Source: a bacterium (lineage in GTDB: Bacteria > Actinomycetota > Acidimicrobiia > Acidimicrobiales > CATQHL01). From it: DNA of 10,969 nucleotides. The position numbers were made by a program, and so were the translations under genes. The notes below the pieces were generated by a model, which ran no database searches, was not told where the DNA came from, and worked only from the letters and a program-made list of their open reading frames with translations. Positions 6,711-10,969 of this stretch are shown here, one piece after another (within the stretch, counting starts at the first letter, position 1; every line of letters starts with the position of its first letter). The DNA is taken from assembly GCA_028819945.1 (NCBI GenBank), contig JAPPKQ010000114.1, positions 1 through 10,969 on the forward strand, given 5' to 3'.

Positions 6711-7594
6711 CCGCCAACCGTCCCGAGGGACATGTTCCCCAGGTACCCGCCTGGACCGCCGTCGACCTGCCCGGGCGGACCGTGTTCTCGATGCTGTTCG
6801 CGCGCGGCGCCGGCGACGAGGCCGTCCTCGCGGCGCTGCTCGAGGTGGTGCGCACCGGCGAGCACATTCCCGACCACAGCGAGAGGGCTCGCGTGGTCAA
6901 CGCGGCCGAGGCAACCACAGTGCTGCTCGGCTACTGGACCAACCCCCTGCGCCACGAGCGGTGGCGGGCCCGTCCCGACGTCGCCGCCGCCCTCGCCGGC
7001 CCCGGAGTCCTGGCCGAGACCGCAACCATCCCCGCCGACCGTTGGGAGACCCTGCACTCCACCGAGCACGTGACGCCCGGCGTGCGCAACCTTCTCCCAG
7101 CCGCACTGACCGACGTCCACGAGTACTGGGGTGCGGCGCGGGATCGCATCCCCGCCTCCGCCGGCTCCGACCTCAGCGCCGAGCCCGGCGAGCCGCTACC
7201 GGGAAACCTCTGCCTGATCCGCTCGGGGCAGATCTGGGAGCACTGCGACGAGCGCGAGCGGGAGATCTACTTCGGCGAGGTGGAGCCCAACCTCACCGCA
7301 GGCATCGACTTCCTCGACGCCAACCGCGAGACCGGCTGCCTGTCCGCCCGCTTCCTGCGCGAGCAGACCCTCGACGGTGAGGACCTGGACTCGACGAGCT
7401 TCGTGGGCTGGTTCGACGAACTCCGCTCCCTGGAGGAGTGGGCCAGGTCGCACCCCACGCACCTCGCCATCTTCGACTCGTTCCTGGCGATGGTCGCCAA
7501 GCTGGAGGGCCGCATCGGCCTTCGCCTCTGGCACGAGGTCGCCGCCATCCCCACCGGCGGCGTCACCGTCTCCGGCGGCGCCTTCGACCGCTGA
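6707..7594 (+). CDS. oxd: haem-containing aldoxime dehydratase
   Basis: This enzyme (295 aa) removes water from an aldoxime (R-CH=N-OH) at a ferrous haem b to give a nitrile, the substrate class of the nitrilase at the head of the operon. Family landmarks are VLLGYWTNP (72-80), EYWGAARDRIP (139-149), LIRSGQIW (170-177), FVGWFDELRSLEEWARSHPT (232-251) and LRLWHEV (272-278). By comparison with Rhodococcus OxdRE (Arg178, Ser219, His299 and His320, recalled from the literature), the likely equivalents are Arg147, Ser173, the haem-ligand His252 and the catalytic His276. The 24-residue gap between the two histidines agrees with Bacillus OxdB (282/306). It is about 55 residues shorter than the usual ~350: roughly 25 fewer at the N-terminus, 15 fewer between Arg147 and Ser173, and a shorter tail. 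All catalytic positions remain. GAGGAGGAG directly upstream and the ATGA overlap with livF support the start. Family assignment is firm; the substrate is unknown. Confidence 0.92.
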   Translation: MTANRPEGHVPQVPAWTAVDLPGRTVFSMLFARGAGDEAVLAALLEVVRTGEHIPDHSERARVVNAAEATTVLLGYWTNPLRHERWRARPDVAAALAGPGVLAETATIPADRWETLHSTEHVTPGVRNLLPAALTDVHEYWGAARDRIPASAGSDLSAEPGEPLPGNLCLIRSGQIWEHCDEREREIYFGEVEPNLTAGIDFLDANRETGCLSARFLREQTLDGEDLDSTSFVGWFDELRSLEEWARSHPTHLAIFDSFLAMVAKLEGRIGLRLWHEVAAIPTGGVTVSGGAFDR

Positions 7595-7630
7595 CACACG
7601 CTCAGCAGCGCAACTCCAACCTGAAGTACC

Positions 7631-7680
7631 ACTATGGAGATTATCATTATATATTGATATATATCAGAATAGGACAGATT
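7631..7680. promoter_or_regulatory. AT-rich island with TGATATATATCA palindrome
   Basis: In these 50 bases 38 are A or T (76%), in sharp contrast to the surrounding DNA. They contain the perfect 12-bp palindrome TGATATATATCA (7655-7666). A third half-site, TATCA at 7642-7646, gives a TATCA/TGATA/TATCA series. Easily melted DNA like this, 180-230 bases before the Abi-like gene, is a good candidate for its promoter and operator. TTGATA at 7654-7659 resembles a -35 box, but I find no convincing -10 at the right distance. A recombination scar or imported segment edge is the alternative. Confidence 0.45.
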
Positions 7681-7820
7681 GAACGCCGATACTTGCGCCG
7701 CGTTCAGGGCACCGTCCGGCTCATCCCGAGCACGGAGGCGATAGGCCGCCCTGACGGAGGGCGCCAAATGGCCAAGGGGGCGGCGCCTTGCGCGGCCGCC
7801 CCCCTTGTGGGGTCTCCCCC
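7681..7820 (+). ncRNA. hairpin-rich leader or candidate structured RNA upstream of the Abi-like gene
   Basis: This non-coding stretch can fold into several stems. GAACGC (7681-7686) pairs with GCGTTC (7700-7705). TCAGGGC (7704-7710) pairs with GCCCTGA (7748-7754). GCCCT (7748-7752) can instead pair with AGGGC (7758-7762), so the latter two are mutually exclusive. A long GC stem joins 7774-7784 to 7795-7806 with one bulged C, followed by a small GGGG/CCCC hairpin at 7809-7819. No T-run follows, so classic intrinsic termination is not supported. Some Abi-family genes are known to have conserved RNAs beside them (the abiF RNA motif), which makes an RNA partner worth considering; I cannot show that this matches. 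GC-rich DNA folds easily by chance, so confidence is low. Confidence 0.25.
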
Positions 7821-7859
7821 AAGCAGCTTCGACGAGAGGCCAACGAGGAGGGTACGGAG

Positions 7860-8546
7860 ATGACGATAGAGCCCAAGCGCCCATCGCGCAAGCAAATCGC
7901 CTATCGCTACGACGAGACGGCGATACGTGCATTGCGTCGTGCAATCTCGGATGAACGATTCGCCACGTACCTGAGGATCGCCGACGGCGACCGACGTCGA
8001 GCCCTGCAGTTCTACACGCGGAACGTTGCGCTCGGAGCCGCTTTCCACGGGCCACTGCAAGCACTCGAGGTCACACTGCGCAACGCGGTGGACGATGCCA
8101 TGACGGAGGCCTACGGCGCGTCGTGGTTGATGGGCGCACCGCTTCGCGCCCCGGAGCAGGAGGCCGTTCGCAAGGCCACGCAGTCGTTGGAGCAGGCCCG
8201 CAAGCCCAGGACACCAGCCCGTCTGGTTGCGGCGAGCAACCTCGGATTCTGGGTCGCGCTGTTTGCGAGAAAGTACGACGAGACCCTGTGGCGGACAACG
8301 CTGCACACGCTCTTCGGCACGGATTGGCCGCGGTCCGAGGTACACAAATTGCTCAACCGGCTACGCACGCTGCGCAACCGGATCGCACACCACGAGCCGA
8401 TCTTTCATCGTCACCTTCGAGCGGATCACGAGGGGATCCTGTCGCTGCTCGACGACTTGTCTCCCGAGACGGCCGCCTGGGTCGCGCATCACAGCCGCGT
8501 TCCGAAGATCCTCGCCGAATCGAGCCACCGAATCGGCCAGTTCTGA
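7860..8546 (+). CDS. Abi_2/HEPN-like protein, putative abortive-infection factor
   Basis: This is a 228-aa soluble protein. The frame is open from 7788, but I start at the ATG at 7860, with GAGGAGGG (7845-7852) 7 bases upstream. Features shared with the Abi_2 (AbiD/AbiF-like) family are FATYLRIADGDRRRALQFYT (34-53), LQALEVTLRNAVDDAM (66-81) and the C-terminal LNRLRTLRNRIAHHEPIF (165-182). The last holds RNRIAH (172-177), an R-x4-H motif typical of HEPN domains, where Arg and His usually form an RNase active site. Known Abi_2 proteins stop phage growth by harming the infected cell. There is no signal peptide or membrane segment. Base composition is visibly less GC-extreme than in the operon, consistent with a separate origin. 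It stands alone, with an AT-rich island and hairpins upstream, and converges on the AraC-family gene 27 bases away. Family is fairly clear; a defence role is inference. Confidence 0.78.
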   Translation: MTIEPKRPSRKQIAYRYDETAIRALRRAISDERFATYLRIADGDRRRALQFYTRNVALGAAFHGPLQALEVTLRNAVDDAMTEAYGASWLMGAPLRAPEQEAVRKATQSLEQARKPRTPARLVAASNLGFWVALFARKYDETLWRTTLHTLFGTDWPRSEVHKLLNRLRTLRNRIAHHEPIFHRHLRADHEGILSLLDDLSPETAAWVAHHSRVPKILAESSHRIGQF

Positions 8547-8573
8547 GGAACGGCCGGATGGCGGATCGAGGTG

Positions 8574-9545
8574 TCACCGACCTCGTGTTATGGACGAATG
8601 GGCGTGCGACCGCAGGCTCGAAGCGGTCACGCCATAGGTATCGGCGAACTTGCGGGCGAAGTGTGCCGAACTCTTGAAGCCGTGCGCATGGGCGATGTCC
8701 GTGATCGACATGTGCGCTTTGGTCGCGTCGACGAGATCGTCATGGCTGCGGGCGAGGCGCCGCCCGAATACGTGCTTGGTGACCGATGTGCCGTTCTCCT
8801 TGAACAAGAGGTGGAGGTAGCGGACCGAGACGCCGATCGCCGAGGCAATCCGCGGCGGATCGAGGGACGGGTCGTCGACGTGGGTGCTCATGTAGCTGCA
8901 GGCACGCAGGAAGTACTTCGTGCGCTGGGTGCCCGGTGCCGGCTCGGTTCCCAGTTGCTCGGCAAGCGTCACCGCCAGTATGTCCAGCATGCTCGTGCCG
9001 ACCTGTCGCGCAACGGTCGAGTCCTCACGGACGGCGACAGGCTGGATCGAGCGTACGAATGACGAGATCGGGCCCACGGCAGGCGCATCGCCCGGAAGGC
9101 ACGATGCCGTCAACCTCTCGGCCACGGGACATCGCTGCAACAGGGCCTCGCGGGCGAATTGCAGCACGATCATGTCGAACCGATTCGGGAGGGCCAGGCT
9201 GAACGGGCGCGATCCGTCGTAGAGCGCCGCATCACCTGTTCCCAGCACGGCCTCCCGACCATCCTGGGAAAGGATCCCAGCCCCGCGGACCATCAACGAC
9301 ACCATGAAGGTCTCGTGGGGTGGACTCTCGATCAACGTGTCCGAGCGGCGGACCCGATGCGGCTCGGCCTGCACCCGGCTGAAGGTCACCGGCCCGATAT
9401 CGGCGGCGACCAGCTCAGCTCCGAACGGCCCGTTCGATGGCAGCGTCTCCGCGTCTATGTGCACGTAGGTCCGGCAGATCACGTCGTGCCAGTAGTCGAA
9501 CCGCTCGTGCTCCCGGACAATCTCGGTCGTCTCAGCCAGCGCCAT
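8574..9545 (-). CDS. AraC-family transcriptional regulator (full length)
   Basis: This 323-aa regulator starts with ATG at 9545, preceded on its strand by GGAGG (9555-9551) with a 5-base gap. Residues ~8-195 are an AraC-binding-like sensor domain, including HERFDYWHDVICRTYVHIDA (13-32), VSLMVRGAGILSQDGREAVL and DAALYDGSRPFSLALPNRFD. Residues ~218-315 are the double helix-turn-helix AraC DNA-binding domain, with IASAIGVSVRYLHLLFKENG as the first motif and SITDIAHAHGFKSSAHFARK as the second. Length matches the 310-330 usual for this subgroup, which includes FeaR/NitR-type activators of amine and nitrile catabolism. The sensor domain is clearly paralogous to the partial regulator at 1-610. It could control the operon, the divergent nitronate monooxygenase gene (174 bases away), or both. 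The inducer cannot be read from the sequence. Confidence 0.93.
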   Translation of the reverse strand: MALAETTEIVREHERFDYWHDVICRTYVHIDAETLPSNGPFGAELVAADIGPVTFSRVQAEPHRVRRSDTLIESPPHETFMVSLMVRGAGILSQDGREAVLGTGDAALYDGSRPFSLALPNRFDMIVLQFAREALLQRCPVAERLTASCLPGDAPAVGPISSFVRSIQPVAVREDSTVARQVGTSMLDILAVTLAEQLGTEPAPGTQRTKYFLRACSYMSTHVDDPSLDPPRIASAIGVSVRYLHLLFKENGTSVTKHVFGRRLARSHDDLVDATKAHMSITDIAHAHGFKSSAHFARKFADTYGVTASSLRSHAHSSITRGR

Positions 9546-9719
9546 GGCCGCCTCCGCGGTGCGGCGTTTGCACGAGTTCGCCGTCGGACAAGCAAGCCTG
9601 CGTCCAGCGAGAAGCCGTGCCGATCAACGAATCCTACGTTCGGGCTCTGAGCGGCGCAGCCATGGACAAGGAGGCCCTGCGCCGGCTGTTCCGATGACGC
9701 AACGGAGATGAGTGAGGCA
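9546..9719. promoter_or_regulatory. divergent gap between AraC-family regulator and nitronate monooxygenase
   Basis: This 174-base gap lies between two divergent start codons and must contain both promoters. I see no clear -35/-10 pair and no long inverted repeat. An open frame ending at the TGA at 9695-9697, with the last residues MDKEALRRLFR, crosses it, but most of that frame lies antisense to the regulator gene and is probably chance. Confidence 0.3.
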
Positions 9720-10830
9720 ATGAGAACCGCCTTCACCGAGGAATACGAGTTGGACATACCGGTCGCAAGTGCCGGGATGGCCTTCGTCGCTCGCGCTGAG
9801 CTGGTCGCCGCTGTCTCAGCAGCGGGCGGGATCGGCGTGCTCGGCGGAAGTGCCATGCCGCCGGCGCTGTTGGAGCAGGAGATCGCGGCGGTCCGGGCAG
9901 CCACCGACCGCCGCTTCGGGGTCAACTTCATCGCCCGCTTCTGCCAGCCGGAGCACATCGCTCTGTGCGCAAACCTCCGTGTTCCGGTCGTGTCGTTCTT
10001 CTGGGACAACCCGGAGAGAGCCTGGGTTGAGGAGCTCCATGCCGCCGGTGCGAGGGTGTGGATGCAGGTCGGCTCGGTCGACGAGGCTGCCGGCGCCGTT
10101 GAGATGGGCGCGGATCTCGTGATCGCGCAGGGAATCGAGGCCGGCGGGCACAATCGCTCCACGGCGGCGACCTTCTGCCTCGTACCCGCGGTGGTCGACA
10201 TGATCGCACCGGTCCCCGTCCTGGCGGCAGGCGGCATCGCCGACGGTCGCGGTGTTGTAGCAGCAGTTGCGCTCGGGGCCGACGGCGCCTGGATCGGCAC
10301 CCGCTTCCTAGCCAGCGCCGAGGCGGACGCCCATCGGGACTACAAGGCGAGGCTCGTGGGCGCCGGCCCCCGGGGCGGGGGGCGGGGCCCCCCCCCCCTC
10401 CCCCCCCCGGGCGGGGGCGCCCCCCCCTCGCACCCCCCGGGCGCGGCCCGGCGCCGGGGGCGCCCACGCTACGGCCCGGCACAGGGTGTTCGGCTTGGAC
10501 TTCCCGGACGCGCCGGTCCGGGGACTTCGCAACCGGATCGTTGTCGAGCACGAAGGCGCCGATCGGCCCCCGCCCTATGAGGGGCTCGACCCTGAGTCAT
10601 TGCCCGTGATCGGCAACGCGAATGTGTTCGGCCAGATCGTTCCGCTGGTGAGGTACACGGGCTTGCCGCCGACCACGAGGGCGACCGGCGACCTGGAACA
10701 GATGAGCCTCCTCGCCGGCGAGTCCGCCGGTCTCGTTGGCGCGGTGGTACCAGCGGGAGACATCGTTCGACAGCTGGCTGGGGAGATTGACGCCACGCTG
10801 CGAGACCGCATCGGCGGGCCTACCGGGTAA
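9720..10830 (+). pseudogene. nitronate monooxygenase (2-nitropropane dioxygenase family), frame broken by a 100-bp G/C tract
   Basis: This FMN enzyme family oxidises alkyl nitronates to carbonyl compounds and nitrite. The start is the ATG at 9720 (MRTAFTEEYELDIPVASAGM), which fits the family's N-terminus; an in-frame ATG at 9708 has GGAG directly touching it and is less likely. Landmarks numbered from 9720 are AGGIGVLGG (35-43), FGVNFIARF (66-74), AQGIEAGGHNR (136-146) with the probable catalytic His144, and the FMN-phosphate region AAGGIADGRG (169-178) to GTRFLAS (193-199). After KARLVGA the frame is lost. It resumes in the +1 frame at about 10465 with HATARHRVFGLDFPDAPVRG and runs to TAA at 10828-10830. 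Removing 10365-10464 exactly rejoins the halves into about 336 codons, a normal length. If the tract is an assembly error, the gene is intact. Nitronates and aldoximes are related N-O compounds, so a link to the operon is plausible but unproven. Confidence 0.85.
10365..10464. other. 100-bp nearly pure G/C tract inside the nitronate monooxygenase gene
   Basis: Ninety-seven of these 100 bases are G or C, mostly in homopolymer runs. The only exceptions are two T (10399, 10428) and one A (10432). The tract is bounded by GGCGCC on both sides (10359-10364 and 10459-10464, the latter being its own end). The wider flanks CGTGGGCGCC (10355-10364) and GGCGCCCACG (10459-10468) form a perfect 10-bp inverted repeat. 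It encodes nothing plausible in any frame and shifts the host frame by one base. It looks like a sequencing or assembly artefact at a hairpin-prone site; a small palindromic insertion with a 6-bp target duplication is the alternative. Confidence 0.7.
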
Positions 10831-10969
10831 GGGCTCTGGGGTAGATCACCGGCAGTCGAACTGTGGCCGCTGCATCGCGGATTCCGGCCTTCGCCGGAAT
10901 GACAGCGAGCCTGATATCGGCACTACTCGGGAGACCCCCCGCCCCACTCGACGTGGAGCCGGGTGGGGC
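10831..10969. other. non-coding right end of the window
   Basis: No coding frame is supported here. The stretch contains the hairpin at 10881-10900. At the very edge, GCCCCAC (10941-10947) is inverted as GTGGGGC (10963-10969) and may belong to a structure that continues beyond the window. Confidence 0.4.
10881..10900. repeat. perfect hairpin, possible dispersed repeat or weak terminator
   Basis: ATTCCGGC (10881-10888) is followed by a CTTC loop and GCCGGAAT (10893-10900), a perfect 8-bp stem. It lies 51 bases after the nitronate monooxygenase stop. There is no T-run, so intrinsic termination is unproven. The ATTCC...GGAATGAC shape resembles short dispersed hairpin repeats seen in many bacterial genomes; a genome-wide count would decide. 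Confidence 0.5.

Noticed and set aside
7774..7820. Intrinsic terminator for the catabolic operon
   Set aside because: The GC stem is strong, but no T-run follows and it lies about 180 bases after the stop, just before another gene. Kept only as part of a candidate structured leader.
8547..8573. Bidirectional terminator between the convergent Abi-like and AraC-family genes
   Set aside because: The 27-base gap has no convincing stem-loop or T-run.
9437..9697. 86-codon plus-strand frame between the second regulator and the monooxygenase
   Set aside because: Its first half is antisense to the regulator gene, and the remainder has no recognised motif or start signal.
1..10969. tRNA, rRNA, CRISPR array, transposase or integrase
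   Set aside because: No cloverleaf-like sequence, regularly spaced repeats, or recognisable mobile-element protein was seen on either strand.

Overview
The window is 10,969 bases of very GC-rich, densely packed DNA. Stops are rare in every frame, genes overlap by 4-14 bases, and the ribosome binding sites are GGAGG-like. This suggests a high-GC actinobacterium (Actinomycetota), but nothing here fixes the lineage more closely. I see no rRNA, tRNA, CRISPR array, transposase or integrase.

The centre (871-7594) is one plus-strand transcription unit. In order it encodes a nitrilase, a lipoprotein substrate-binding protein, a LivH-type permease, a fused LivM-LivG permease/ATPase, a LivF-type ATPase and a haem aldoxime dehydratase. 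The last joints are ATGA/GTGA-type overlaps or a 14-base overlap, so the dehydratase is translationally tied to the transporter. Aldoxime dehydratase makes a nitrile from an aldoxime, and nitrilase turns the nitrile into a carboxylic acid plus ammonia. The operon therefore reads as an aldoxime-nitrile-acid route with its own branched-chain-amino-acid-type importer. The imported substrate cannot be read from sequence.

An AraC-family regulator is transcribed divergently from the nitrilase (1-610, cut by the window edge). A paralogous full-length regulator lies beyond the operon (8574-9545, minus). Both begin with the same AraC-binding-like domain. NitR, the known activator of a Rhodococcus nitrilase gene, is also an AraC-family protein, so this pairing is expected. 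A perfect 12-bp palindrome lies in the divergent control region.

From 7595 to 7859 there is no protein gene. This stretch starts with a striking AT-rich island (7631-7680) holding a 12-bp palindrome. It continues with hairpin-forming, GC-rich sequence and leads into a 228-aa Abi_2/HEPN-like protein (7860-8546), a plausible phage-defence gene unrelated to the operon.

The right end carries a class I nitronate monooxygenase gene (9720-10830), which fits N-O compound chemistry. Its reading frame is broken by exactly 100 bases of almost pure G/C flanked by GGCGCC. Removing those 100 bases restores one continuous frame, so this is either an assembly artefact or a real insertion. The final 139 bases are non-coding and contain a perfect 8-bp-stem hairpin.
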